Shown one piece after another: positions 1-8,023 of a stretch of 64,000 nucleotides of DNA (positions are counted from its first letter, which is position 1; the number at the start of each line of letters is the position of its first letter). Origin of the DNA: an uncultured Flavobacteriaceae bacterium. GTDB taxonomy: Bacteria > Bacteroidota > Bacteroidia > Flavobacteriales > Flavobacteriaceae. Below the pieces are notes generated by a model, which was not told where the DNA came from, ran no database searches, and saw nothing but the letters and a program-made list of their open reading frames with translations. The translations under genes were made by a program, and so were the position numbers. The DNA is taken from positions 1 to 64,000 of the forward strand of contig CANMFO010000006.1 of NCBI GenBank assembly GCA_947497245.1, written 5' to 3'.

Positions 1-654
1 AACGGTGGCTTCAACGGAAGCGTGGACCTAGAGGCCCTGGTCGATGCGGCAGCCGGGAACAACGGCTACCTGATCACGGAGGTCGACGGCGACGCAACCA
101 ACGAAATCCAGACGCTTTCAATTGTCGGGGCGGACCTGACCCTCTCCGACGGGGGAGGTACCGTGACCATACCAGGAGTTAGTGCACTGACTACTGATGC
201 AAGTCAAAACGTTGGCATTGGCTTAATACCATCAGAAAGGCTAGATGTCAACGGGAATATCAGGGCAAGCCTTAATTTCATCTCTGGGGTTACAACTTTG
301 GCTGTTCCAGACTACGTATTCGAAACCTATTACAAAGGGCATTCCAACCTGAACGCAAACTACAGGTTTAAAACATTGGAAGAAATTGAGGCATTCGTGA
401 AGAAAAACAACCATCTTCCAGGTGTAGTTTCCGCAAAGGAGGCCAAACAGACAGGGCAATGGAACTTGACCAAATCTTCCGTTGTAAATCTCGAAAAGAT
501 AGAGGAACTTTACCTTCACACCATCGAACAGGAAAAAGAAATAAATGCATTAAAACTGCAAAACGAGACACTTTCCGAAACGGTTGCGGCAATGAAAAAA
601 GAACTGGACGAAATTAAGGCCATGGTAAAGAAAGAATATTCAAAGAGAAACTAG
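1..654 (+). CDS. 3' end of a large repetitive surface/tail-fibre-like protein (5' truncated)
   Basis: The reading frame is open from base 1, so the gene begins outside the window and only 217 residues are seen. The first 60 residues are a beta-rich repeat with the recurring pattern of NEIQTLSI followed by LTLSDGGGTV, common in very long flavobacterial surface proteins. The C-terminal half changes character. It has a segment ending NHLPG, the hallmark of the C-terminal tail found on many Bacteroidota tail-fibre-like or chaperone-capped proteins. A charged coiled coil follows to the stop (about residues 165-217), probably for trimerisation. No T9SS sorting domain is visible. A GTG at 22 could be read as a start, but the upstream codons continue the same repeat. 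Surface or phage-fibre-like role is inferred from architecture; no enzymatic function is visible. Confidence 0.75.
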   Translation, partial: NGGFNGSVDLEALVDAAAGNNGYLITEVDGDATNEIQTLSIVGADLTLSDGGGTVTIPGVSALTTDASQNVGIGLIPSERLDVNGNIRASLNFISGVTTLAVPDYVFETYYKGHSNLNANYRFKTLEEIEAFVKKNNHLPGVVSAKEAKQTGQWNLTKSSVVNLEKIEELYLHTIEQEKEINALKLQNETLSETVAAMKKELDEIKAMVKKEYSKRN

Positions 655-692
655 AAGTTAAATGGAACCGTGAGGTCCAAATACAACGTATC

Positions 693-1856
693 ATGAAGCT
701 TAGGTTCGCTTTTTTTTGGTTTTTAGGGCTGGTTGGCGTGTGCAATACCTTTGCCCAAACCGCCCTGTATAACCTGGGCAACCTGCGGATCCATGAAAAT
801 GGACAAATGGGGTTCCATACCCATTTGATCAACGACGGGGTGTTCGATGACAATCTGGGCCTGGTAGGGTTTTATGGCGATCTGCCCCTGGCCGTTTCGG
901 GTGCCTTTGCCCCCACCCTTTTCGATGTGGAAATCTCCAATACTTCCGGTGTGGGGCTGGATACCGGTATCAATACACTGAACAACACCAACTTCATCAG
1001 GGGGGATTTTTTTACCCCCAAAGACCGACTGGCGGTCTATTACAACTTTGTGCAGAACGCCTTTTATGTGGGTGATGGCGACCTGTCCAAGGTAAACGGC
1101 TATGCGGCCATTACCGATCAGCGGAATTTCAGGTTCCCGGTGGGCGATACGGCACAGCTCAGGCCCCTTATCCTGAATTCAGAGGGAATCAACAGCCTGG
1201 CCAAATGTGCCTATTTTCGGGAAGACCCGAACAATCCCACTACTTTTGGCACGGCCTTCGATACCGAAAACAGGCCGCCGACAATGGCCGGTATCAGCAC
1301 CAGGGAATTTTGGCGTTTGGAGGGCAGTGTCCCTGCTTCCATCGAGATCAGCTGGAATTCGCAGAGCGATATGGCGGCTTTGACCGAAGATGTCAACACG
1401 ATCCTTCCCGTGGGATGGAGCAAAGCGGCCAACCAATGGGTAAGTTTGGGAAGTTCGGGCGCTTTGGGAACTTTGGACAATGGTTTTACCACTTCGGGCA
1501 GTTTTGTCCCGGATGAATACGAGATCATCACCTTTGGAGCCCTTGGGGGCCCCATTGAGCCCTTGAACTTGGGGAACTACCTGGTAACGCCAAACGGTGA
1601 CGGCATTAACGATACCCTGGAAATTCCCGAGTTGGAACAATCCCCCAACAACAGGGTGCGCATCTTTGATCGGTTTGGGGCCAAGGTATTCGAGAAAAGC
1701 AACTACACCAACGAGTTTGATGGTCTTGCCACTTCCGGTAGTTTTGTGGTCAGCCAAGAAAAAGGGCTTCCTTCCGGAGTGTATTTCTACATCGCCACGC
1801 TACATGACCTGGACCTGGAGTTCCAAGGGTTTTTATACCTCTCCGTACGGGAATGA
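693..1856 (+). CDS. T9SS type B sorting domain (gliding motility-associated C-terminal domain) protein
   Basis: A 387-residue secreted protein. Residues 1-21 form a signal peptide (charged start, hydrophobic core, ending in TFAQ). The middle is beta-rich with no recognised enzyme motif. The last 90 residues are a CHU_C/type B sorting domain: the segment TPNGDGINDTL, then RIFDRFGAKVFE, then the tyrosine-rich GVYFYIA strand. By family knowledge this domain directs export through the type IX system and attachment at the surface. It lies 38 bp after the preceding surface-protein fragment on the same strand, so the two may be co-transcribed. Cargo function (adhesin or matrix component) is not readable. 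Confidence 0.85.
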   Translation: MKLRFAFFWFLGLVGVCNTFAQTALYNLGNLRIHENGQMGFHTHLINDGVFDDNLGLVGFYGDLPLAVSGAFAPTLFDVEISNTSGVGLDTGINTLNNTNFIRGDFFTPKDRLAVYYNFVQNAFYVGDGDLSKVNGYAAITDQRNFRFPVGDTAQLRPLILNSEGINSLAKCAYFREDPNNPTTFGTAFDTENRPPTMAGISTREFWRLEGSVPASIEISWNSQSDMAALTEDVNTILPVGWSKAANQWVSLGSSGALGTLDNGFTTSGSFVPDEYEIITFGALGGPIEPLNLGNYLVTPNGDGINDTLEIPELEQSPNNRVRIFDRFGAKVFEKSNYTNEFDGLATSGSFVVSQEKGLPSGVYFYIATLHDLDLEFQGFLYLSVRE

Positions 1857-1942
1857 CCCCGGACAGGGGACAACCACCGAACACCGTGGAGCGAACCGCA
1901 GCGGCGTTCCACAGTCCCAGTGAAATTTGTCGAAATACTTGT

Positions 1943-1950
1943 TATCTTTG
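1943..1950 (+). promoter_or_regulatory. Bacteroidota -7 element (TAtcTTTG)
   Basis: Exact match to the TAnnTTTG element 110 bp upstream of the M15 peptidase start. No TTG lies at the expected distance upstream, so this is a -7 match only. Confidence 0.4.
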
Positions 1951-2060
1951 AATCAGGGTGTTAAAAAAAACTCGACCCAAGACCATAACTACATCGCCTT
2001 GGCAACATTTTTGCAATATCCCAGTTGTATATCCATAGTGTTTAACAGTAAACCGATCGT

Positions 2061-2795
2061 ATGCAAAGAAGAGCTTTTATCAAAACATCCGGTCTTGCCG
2101 GTCTGGCGCTGACTTCCTTCCCGGGCCTGGCATATTCACAAGAGGTGGAATATTCCGTTCTGGAACTGATGGGAAAGACCGACATACCACTCCATGGCAA
2201 AGGAATCGACCTAAGAAAGCAGGCCCATGACGCTTTTGTGGCCATGAAAAAAATGGCCTATGACGATGGTATTGATCTCCAAGTGGTCTCCAGCTACCGC
2301 AGTTTTGAAAGGCAGGCGGCGATTTGGGAGCGAAAATTCATGCGCTTTACCGGCGACGACGACATGGAGCCCTTGGCGGCCATCGACAAAATTATTGAGT
2401 ATTCGACCATTCCAGGTACCAGTAGGCACCATTGGGGAACCGATATCGATATCATCGATGGGAGTAAAAAGGTGGAAGGCGATGTGCTTGTCCCGGAAAA
2501 GTTCGGTGCCGACGGGCCCTTTGGGGATTTTAAAAAATGGATGGACGAAAACTCCCAAAGATTCCACTTTTATCTGGTCTACACCGATGAGCCCAAAAGA
2601 AAGGGCTTTAAATACGAGCCCTGGCATTACAGTTTCGCTCCCCTGTCCATTCCCATGCTCACCCAGTTCCGGAGCAAGAACATTTTACAATTGTTGGAAA
2701 AAGAAGATTTCCTTGGAAGCGAATATTTTACCAACGGCTTCGTGAACACCTATATACGGGATAATATTTTGGACATCAACACGGAACTTTTATAA
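2061..2795 (+). CDS. M15 family D-Ala-D-Ala carboxypeptidase-like protein with Tat-type signal
   Basis: A 244-residue exported peptidase of the VanY/M15 zinc family, expected to trim peptidoglycan stem peptides in the periplasm. The N-terminus has a twin-arginine pattern (RRAFIK at residues 3-8) followed by a short hydrophobic core ending at AYS, so export by Tat is likely. Zinc-ligand motifs are present: SRHHWGTDID in the middle and EPWHYS near the C-terminus. The SYRSF segment is also typical of the family. It stands alone, with an M48 peptidase 40 bp downstream on the same strand, so the two may be transcribed together. Substrate preference cannot be read. Confidence 0.85.
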   Translation: MQRRAFIKTSGLAGLALTSFPGLAYSQEVEYSVLELMGKTDIPLHGKGIDLRKQAHDAFVAMKKMAYDDGIDLQVVSSYRSFERQAAIWERKFMRFTGDDDMEPLAAIDKIIEYSTIPGTSRHHWGTDIDIIDGSKKVEGDVLVPEKFGADGPFGDFKKWMDENSQRFHFYLVYTDEPKRKGFKYEPWHYSFAPLSIPMLTQFRSKNILQLLEKEDFLGSEYFTNGFVNTYIRDNILDINTELL

Positions 2796-2835
2796 GTCTT
2801 TCGTATCTTGAACCAGCATCAGAACACTATCCATT

Positions 2836-3600
2836 ATGAGAAGAAGTAGCTGGAAAATACGAATCTTCATCGGTCTCGCCATTGTCGCCTTCGCCTTCAT
2901 AAAACGCTGTAGCAGCAAACAGGAAAATCCGTATACCGGCAGGGTACAGACCATAAATATGAGCGCCGACCAGGAAATTGCAATCGGCCTTCAGAGCGCT
3001 CCGGAAATGGCCCAGCAACACGGCGGCCTGTATCCCGATCAACGGTTACAGTCCTTCGTCACCACGGTGGGGAACAAATTGGTCAATAGCAGTGTGGCCC
3101 GCGACACCCCCTATCGATACAATTTCCACCTTTTGGCAGACGAAAGGACCATCAATGCCTTCGCACTTCCCGGAGGGCAGATTTTCATCACCTATGCCCT
3201 TTTTTCACAATTGAACGAATCGCAATTGGCCGGGGTACTGGGCCATGAAATCGGACATGTGATCGGACGGCACTCTGCGGAGCGCATCGCGGAAAGCGAG
3301 TTTTGGCAAACCCTGTCCACCGGTGCTTCCGTAGGCGGGGACATGGGAGGTCTTGTGGGGGGAATAGGACAGAACACCTTGCTAAAAAATGGGCGTGGTG
3401 ATGAATTGGAAAGCGATGAACTCGGTGTGCTGTTCATGATCCAATCGGGCTATGATCCCAATGAGATGATCGAGGTGATGAAAATACTCAAGGCCGCCGC
3501 CGGTCCGAATCGTGTTCCGGAGTTTCAAAGTACCCATCCCGACCCTGAAAACCGCATCGAAAAAATTAAGGAAGCTATTGCAAAATACAGCAAACAGTAA
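2836..3600 (+). CDS. M48 family zinc metalloprotease
   Basis: A 254-residue M48 peptidase (HtpX/BepA/LoiP-like, short form). The catalytic motif HEIGH is present in LGHEIGHVIGRH, and the third ligand is in the downstream GDELESDELG helix, where E and D are in the usual place. The N-terminus is a hydrophobic anchor (residues 8-23) followed by RCSS, which could be an uncleaved anchor or a poor lipobox. The active domain therefore lies in the periplasm. No TPR repeats follow the peptidase domain, unlike BepA. By family knowledge it would degrade misfolded envelope proteins. It shares a strand with the M15 peptidase upstream. Confidence 0.88.
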   Translation: MRRSSWKIRIFIGLAIVAFAFIKRCSSKQENPYTGRVQTINMSADQEIAIGLQSAPEMAQQHGGLYPDQRLQSFVTTVGNKLVNSSVARDTPYRYNFHLLADERTINAFALPGGQIFITYALFSQLNESQLAGVLGHEIGHVIGRHSAERIAESEFWQTLSTGASVGGDMGGLVGGIGQNTLLKNGRGDELESDELGVLFMIQSGYDPNEMIEVMKILKAAAGPNRVPEFQSTHPDPENRIEKIKEAIAKYSKQ

Positions 3601-3851
3601 TAGTCTGCGCCTTGTTGATCGCCCTCTCAATGACCGCTTCCCCGGAAGTTTTCCGTGGCCTTTGCCCCTCTTTTTTAAGACAAAAAGCAAGAACCCGACA
3701 TACGGTATCGCATTTTCGACAAACCACCGTTAAATTATTGAAAACCAACCTTCTTTTGGGAATATTTCTGTATATTTACGCATCCCAAAATCTTGTATCG
3801 CCTCAGATTTAACCCTTATAGCTTTACTTTAATCATTTAAATAAAACTATA

Positions 3852-4019
3852 ATGGGAACACTATCGCACTTTAGAAATCTTTACATGGAAGCTTTTGAGG
3901 ATTGCAAGCCCGAATTGGTGGTTTTGCTCTTGAAAGTGTATTCCGTTTTTTGCGCCTTAATGTTGTTTATGGCGGTTTACGCGTTTATGGACAGGGCACT
4001 GAACGGATTTGAATTCTGA
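3852..4019 (+). CDS. Small membrane protein, 55 residues
   Basis: An ORF shorter than the usual annotation cutoff: starts MGTLSHFRNLYMEAF and ends NGFEF. Residues 22-46 form one hydrophobic helix, preceded by an amphipathic segment with EAFEDCKPEL. The pattern resembles small flavobacterial proteins of the DUF6747 type, but I recall that family only loosely. Support comes from a good downstream terminator 30 bp after the stop and from an AT-rich leader upstream. A near-consensus -7 element (TAtaTTTa) lies at 3771-3778. Function unknown. Confidence 0.65.
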   Translation: MGTLSHFRNLYMEAFEDCKPELVVLLLKVYSVFCALMLFMAVYAFMDRALNGFEF

Positions 4020-4051
4020 ACCTAATTCCACTTTAAGGGTGGTAAAAAAAC

Positions 4052-4085
4052 AAACCCCTTAGGATTTTCCTATGGGGTTTTTTGA
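4052..4085 (+). terminator. Rho-independent terminator
   Basis: Hairpin with arms AAACCCC-t-TAGGA and TCCTA-t-GGGGTTT (4052-4080) around a three-base loop, followed by a T run. It ends the small-protein transcript. The hairpin is nearly symmetrical, so it may also serve the convergent ankyrin gene. Confidence 0.8.
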
Positions 4086-4098
4086 TTGATGAATAAAC
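4077..4098 (+). repeat. 22-bp repeat, copy 1
   Basis: Identical over 22 bases to 42770-42791. Its core GATTGATGAATAA (4084-4096) recurs at 4508-4520, so two core copies flank the ankyrin gene in direct orientation. Confidence 0.6.
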
Positions 4099-4107
4099 CT
4101 TTAGCAA

Positions 4108-4494
4108 TCAAGCATTTTCCAGGATCACCTCCAATGCATCCTTCGCATTGGAAAGTTCCGCATGCTTGCGGATCGACCAACCATTATCCGATTTGCGCTT
4201 AAGATCGGCCCCATTGGCGATCAGCAATTTCAGGATTTCCGCTTTGTTGTAACGTGCGGCAAAAATGGCGGGGGTCATTCCCAAAGACTTCTTGTTGACA
4301 TCCTCGCCGAGCTCTATCATGCGTTTCACGGTTTCGATATCACCCTGCATGATGGCTTTGCAAAAAGAACTGAGTTCCGCGCTAAAGGAAATTTTAGCTT
4401 CAATTGTAGTTGTTGGTTCGGATTTGTTGGCAGCATAGGTGCTACCTACCATTGTCAGTGCGACAACAGCAAAGGCTAGGACTGTTTTTCTCAT
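4108..4494 (-). CDS. Secreted ankyrin-repeat protein
   Basis: A 128-residue exported protein. Residues 1-21 are a signal peptide ending TYAA. The rest is about two ankyrin repeats: one with VKRMIELGEDVN, one with TPAIFAARYNKAEILKLLIANGADL, and a degenerate third. Proteins of this type act in the periplasm as protein-binding modules, but no partner is evident here. It stands alone between convergent and divergent neighbours and has its own -7 element upstream. It is flanked by two copies of a 13-bp direct repeat, which may point to insertion as a unit (see findings). Confidence 0.8.
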   Translation of the reverse strand: MRKTVLAFAVVALTMVGSTYAANKSEPTTTIEAKISFSAELSSFCKAIMQGDIETVKRMIELGEDVNKKSLGMTPAIFAARYNKAEILKLLIANGADLKRKSDNGWSIRKHAELSNAKDALEVILENA

Positions 4495-4507
4495 GATTAA
4501 TGATTTA

Positions 4508-4520
4508 GATTGATGAATAA
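4508..4520 (+). repeat. 13-bp core repeat flanking the ankyrin gene
   Basis: GATTGATGAATAA, the same 13 bases as 4084-4096 and 42777-42789. It lies in the leader of the ankyrin gene. Confidence 0.55.
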
Positions 4521-4532
4521 GTTAAACTTATA

Positions 4533-4540
4533 CAAATATA
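4533..4540 (-). promoter_or_regulatory. -7 element for the ankyrin gene
   Basis: Reads TAtaTTTG on the minus strand, 39 bp upstream of the ankyrin start. No upstream TTG at the usual distance. Confidence 0.45.
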
Positions 4541-4667
4541 GACGCCCGTGATTCTTTTTTGTTTCACTCTACACCGTTAATTCACGAAAATTTAACACTC
4601 TTGGGCCGTTTTTAATGAAACATTTAACATCTTTGGGGGCCATCCCCAAAAAAGCCACATCATTTAA

Positions 4668-4698
4668 TTGAAAAACTTGTTAAAGAGAAGTACTTTTG
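4668..4698 (+). promoter_or_regulatory. Promoter of gpmI (TTG-N20-TActTTTG)
   Basis: TTG at 4668-4670 and TACTTTTG at 4691-4698 with a 20-base spacer match both elements of the Bacteroidota housekeeping promoter. The gpmI start codon follows 22 bases later. Confidence 0.7.
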
Positions 4699-4720
4699 GG
4701 CGCATAATCAGGACCAGAAA

Positions 4721-6238
4721 ATGAACAAAAAAGTAATATTGATGATTTTGGATGGATGGGGAAAATCGCCCGACCCCAAGATCTCGGCCATAGATCAGGC
4801 CGACACTCCCTTTATAGACTCGCTTTACACGCAATACCCGAGTGCCAACCTGCTCACAGATGGAATGAATGTGGGCCTGCCCGAAGGCCAGATGGGTAAT
4901 AGTGAAGTGGGTCATATGAACCTGGGGGCGGGAAGGATCGTCTACCAGGATTTGGCCAAGATCAACCTCGCGGTCAGGGAAAACACCCTTAGGGACGAAA
5001 AAGTACTTCAGGAGGCCTTCTCCTATGCCAAAGAAAGCAACAAGCCGGTACATTTTCTTGGCCTGTTGAGCGATGGAGGCGTACACAGCCATATTTCGCA
5101 TCTCAAAGGACTCATTGAGGCCGGTGAAGACTTCGGGGTGGACGAGATGTACATCCATGCCTTTACGGACGGCCGGGACGTAGATCCCAGGAGCGGCAAG
5201 GGTTTTTTGGAAGACCTTACCCAATTCTGTTCGGACAAACACGCCAAATTGGCCTCGGTCATCGGTAGGTATTACGCTATGGATCGCGATAAACGCTGGG
5301 ACCGGGTAAAGTTGGCCTATGATCTTTTAGTGAATGGACAGGGAGCGATGGCGACCAATATTTCCGAAGCGGTACAGAAAAGTTATGACCAGGGGGTTAC
5401 CGATGAGTTCATCGAGCCCATCCTAATGACCGATGCCCAAGGCTCGGCCCTGACCTCTGTACAAGAGGGCGATGTGGTCGTTTTCTTTAACTTTAGAACA
5501 GATCGTGGACGCGAACTGACCCAAATGCTGAACCAGGCCGATTTTCACGAACAGAATACGCACCGATTGGATCTACATTACGTTACCCTGACCAATTACG
5601 ATGAATCCTTCCAGGGAGTACATGTGGTCTATGACAAGGACAATATTGAGCAAACACTGGGAGAGGTGCTGGCAAAAGCCGGAAAAAAACAGATTCGGAT
5701 TGCAGAAACGGAAAAATATCCGCACGTCACCTTCTTTTTCAATGGAGGGCGCGAAGAGCCCTTTGATGGGGAAGAGCGCATACTATGTCCTTCACCCAAG
5801 GTGGCCACCTACGATCTGAAACCCGAAATGAGTGCCTACGATATCCGGGATGCCATTATTCCGGAATTGGAAAAGGGCACTCCGGATTTTGTATGCCTTA
5901 ACTTTGCCAATCCGGATATGGTCGGGCACACGGGCGACATGGCGGCGGCGATCAAAGCCTGTGAAGTGGTCGACAGTTGTGCGAATTCGGTAATTTCCGC
6001 AGGGCTTGAAAACGGTTATACCACGATTGTGATCGCGGATCATGGGAACTGTGATACTATGGTGAATCCGGATGGATCTCCCAACACCGCCCACACCACC
6101 AATCCGGTACCGCTTATTTTGGTGGATGGAGAGCTGGACAAGGTTGCGGATGGTGTCCTAGGTGATATCGCGCCCACTATTTTAAAGTTAATGGGGATAC
6201 CGCAACCCGATCTGATGACGCAAAAACCCCTGGTATAA
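4721..6238 (+). CDS. gpmI: 2,3-bisphosphoglycerate-independent phosphoglycerate mutase
   Basis: Interconverts 3- and 2-phosphoglycerate in glycolysis and gluconeogenesis, using two metal ions and a phosphoserine intermediate in the cytoplasm. The 505-residue length is normal for the family. The N-terminal LDGWG supplies the metal-binding Asp11. GNSEVGH contains catalytic Ser61. The C-terminal phosphatase half has NPDMVGHTGD and IADHGNCD. The insert domain carries the HSHISHL segment. It begins with a well-formed promoter and lies 33 bp before map, so they may share a transcript. Nothing is missing. Confidence 0.97.
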   Translation: MNKKVILMILDGWGKSPDPKISAIDQADTPFIDSLYTQYPSANLLTDGMNVGLPEGQMGNSEVGHMNLGAGRIVYQDLAKINLAVRENTLRDEKVLQEAFSYAKESNKPVHFLGLLSDGGVHSHISHLKGLIEAGEDFGVDEMYIHAFTDGRDVDPRSGKGFLEDLTQFCSDKHAKLASVIGRYYAMDRDKRWDRVKLAYDLLVNGQGAMATNISEAVQKSYDQGVTDEFIEPILMTDAQGSALTSVQEGDVVVFFNFRTDRGRELTQMLNQADFHEQNTHRLDLHYVTLTNYDESFQGVHVVYDKDNIEQTLGEVLAKAGKKQIRIAETEKYPHVTFFFNGGREEPFDGEERILCPSPKVATYDLKPEMSAYDIRDAIIPELEKGTPDFVCLNFANPDMVGHTGDMAAAIKACEVVDSCANSVISAGLENGYTTIVIADHGNCDTMVNPDGSPNTAHTTNPVPLILVDGELDKVADGVLGDIAPTILKLMGIPQPDLMTQKPLV

Positions 6239-6257
6239 GGTACTTGTTCAAATGTTA

Positions 6258-6265
6258 TATCTTTG
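6258..6265 (+). promoter_or_regulatory. -7 element upstream of map (TAtcTTTG)
   Basis: Exact TAnnTTTG match that ends 6 bp before the map ATG. If used, transcription would begin at or next to the start codon, giving an almost leaderless mRNA. It also argues against the in-frame TTG at 6263, which lies inside the element. Confidence 0.5.
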
Positions 6266-6271
6266 GCCCCG

Positions 6272-7090
6272 ATGATCAAAATCAAAACACCCGAAGAAAT
6301 CGAAATCATGCGCGAAAGCGCATTGGTGGTCTCCAAGACTTTGGGGATGCTCGCCGCAGAAATCAAACCGGGGGTCACTTCGCTGTATTTGGACAAATTG
6401 GCCGAGGAATTCATCCGGGAACAGGGTGCAGAACCTGGATTTCTGGGTATGTACGACTTTCCCAACACCTTGAACATGAGCCCGAACGCCCAGGTGGTGC
6501 ACGGAATACCCAACGATGAACCCTTGAAGGACGGGGATATTATATCGGTGGACTGCGGTAGTCTTAAAAATGGCTATTATGGGGACCACGCCTATACTTT
6601 TGAAGTGGGCGAGGTGGAGGAGGAAACCAAAAAACTGCTCCGGGTCACCAAAGAATCCCTTTATTTGGGAATCGGTCAGTTTAAGGTTGGAAACCGGGTC
6701 GGCGATGTGGGCTATGCCATTCAGAACTATTGCGAAAGCCATGGTTATGGCATTGTGCGCGAATTGGTGGGGCATGGACTTGGGGAAAAACTCCATGAAG
6801 GGCCCGAAATGCCCAACTATGGGAAGCGCGGTAGGGGCAAAAAGTTTATGGAGGGCATGGTCGTGGCCATAGAGCCTATGGTGAACATGGGAACAAAGAG
6901 GATCAAACAGTTGAAAGATGGCTGGACCATACTCACGGCAGATGGTCTTCCCAGTGCACACTTTGAGCACGATGTGGCCATTGTAAACGGTAGGCCCGAA
7001 CTGCTGTCCACTTTTCAATATATTTACGAAGCCTTGGGAATAAGCAGTGATGAGGAAGACGCGTTCAGACAGACCAAACTTGTACTGTAG
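6272..7090 (+). CDS. map: Type I methionine aminopeptidase
   Basis: Removes the initiator methionine from nascent proteins in the cytoplasm. The 272-residue protein has the full set of five metal ligands: the Asp in SVDCGS, the Asp in YGDHAYTF, the His in GHGLGEKLHEGP, the Glu in AIEPMV and the Glu in AHFEHDVA. The substrate-pocket His lies in VHGIPND. The ATG at 6272 is preferred over a TTG three codons earlier because the normal N-terminus is MIKIKTPEEI. It follows gpmI by 33 bp. Confidence 0.96.
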   Translation: MIKIKTPEEIEIMRESALVVSKTLGMLAAEIKPGVTSLYLDKLAEEFIREQGAEPGFLGMYDFPNTLNMSPNAQVVHGIPNDEPLKDGDIISVDCGSLKNGYYGDHAYTFEVGEVEEETKKLLRVTKESLYLGIGQFKVGNRVGDVGYAIQNYCESHGYGIVRELVGHGLGEKLHEGPEMPNYGKRGRGKKFMEGMVVAIEPMVNMGTKRIKQLKDGWTILTADGLPSAHFEHDVAIVNGRPELLSTFQYIYEALGISSDEEDAFRQTKLVL

Positions 7091-7258
7091 CATCCCGATC
7101 GTTCGGAACGGTGGGTCCGCTCTCGGCGCTTGACGCCCAGAAGTGCGACCTTAGCACTGAAATACATGATGTTTTGGCATGGTCGCTTTGAAGATTGTCG
7201 CAGAAGTCGTTTCCACAAGAGATAAACCGATTCTTGAAGCTCGATGAAATAGTCTTTT

Positions 7259-8023
7259 ATGAAACGTATTTTCAAGTTTGTTCTTAACAGTATTCCCCGA
7301 CCGTTGCTGATCAAATTGAGTTATTATGCCCGCCCTTTTCTGGCACTGTACTACAAGGGATCCACGTATACCGATCCCATCGACGGACGGCAGTTCCGGA
7401 GTTTTCTTCCCTACGGTTATGAAAGCCCGCGCGATAACGTGCTCTCTCCTTCCACCCTCTCTTTGGAGCGTCATCGATTGCTGTGGCTTTACCTAAAGCG
7501 GGAGACCGATTTTTTCACCGCTCCGCTCAAGGTGCTCCATTTCGCCCCGGAACAGGCATTTTACCGCCGCTTTCGAAAACTGGAACACCTGGACTACACC
7601 ACTACCGATCTGCTGTCGCCCCTAGCCGATGTCAAAGCGGATATCTGCGACCTTCCGTTTGAGGACAATGCCTTTGACGTCATCCTGTGCAATCATGTAC
7701 TGGAACATATCCCCGATGACACCAAGGCGATGCAGGAACTCTATCGTGTGCTCAGCCAAGGCGGGTGGGGCATTTTTCAGATTCCGCAGGACCTCGGCCG
7801 GGAAAACACCTTTGAGGACGACACCATCACCGATAAAAAAAAACGTGCCCAAATTTTTGGGCAATACGATCACGTCCGAATATACGGAAAGGATTATTTT
7901 GAGAAATTGCGCGGAATCGGTTTTACCGTATTGGAAGTGGACTATACTTCTATTTTGAGCCCTGAAGAGGTCGAAAGGTATCGCTTGGCCAAGGGGGAGC
8001 TTATCCCGGTAGTCAGAAAATAA
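7259..8023 (+). CDS. Class I SAM-dependent methyltransferase (type 11)
   Basis: A 254-residue cytoplasmic methyltransferase. The SAM-binding core has KVLHFAPEQ in place of the usual glycine-rich loop I. It then has TTDLLSP, the acidic DICDLPFEDNAFD, and CNHVLEHIPDD (motif post-II), followed by GGWGIFQIPQD. Loop I lacks the common GxGxG, which is normal in a subgroup of Bacteroidota methyltransferases. Substrate unknown. It follows map by 168 bp. Its stop codon (8021-8023) directly abuts the stop of the convergent apbE, with no space for a terminator. Confidence 0.8.
   Translation: MKRIFKFVLNSIPRPLLIKLSYYARPFLALYYKGSTYTDPIDGRQFRSFLPYGYESPRDNVLSPSTLSLERHRLLWLYLKRETDFFTAPLKVLHFAPEQAFYRRFRKLEHLDYTTTDLLSPLADVKADICDLPFEDNAFDVILCNHVLEHIPDDTKAMQELYRVLSQGGWGIFQIPQDLGRENTFEDDTITDKKKRAQIFGQYDHVRIYGKDYFEKLRGIGFTVLEVDYTSILSPEEVERYRLAKGELIPVVRK

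Noticed and set aside
7096-7107. Hairpin after map as a terminator
   Set aside because: Only a four-base arm pair around the four bases and no T run.
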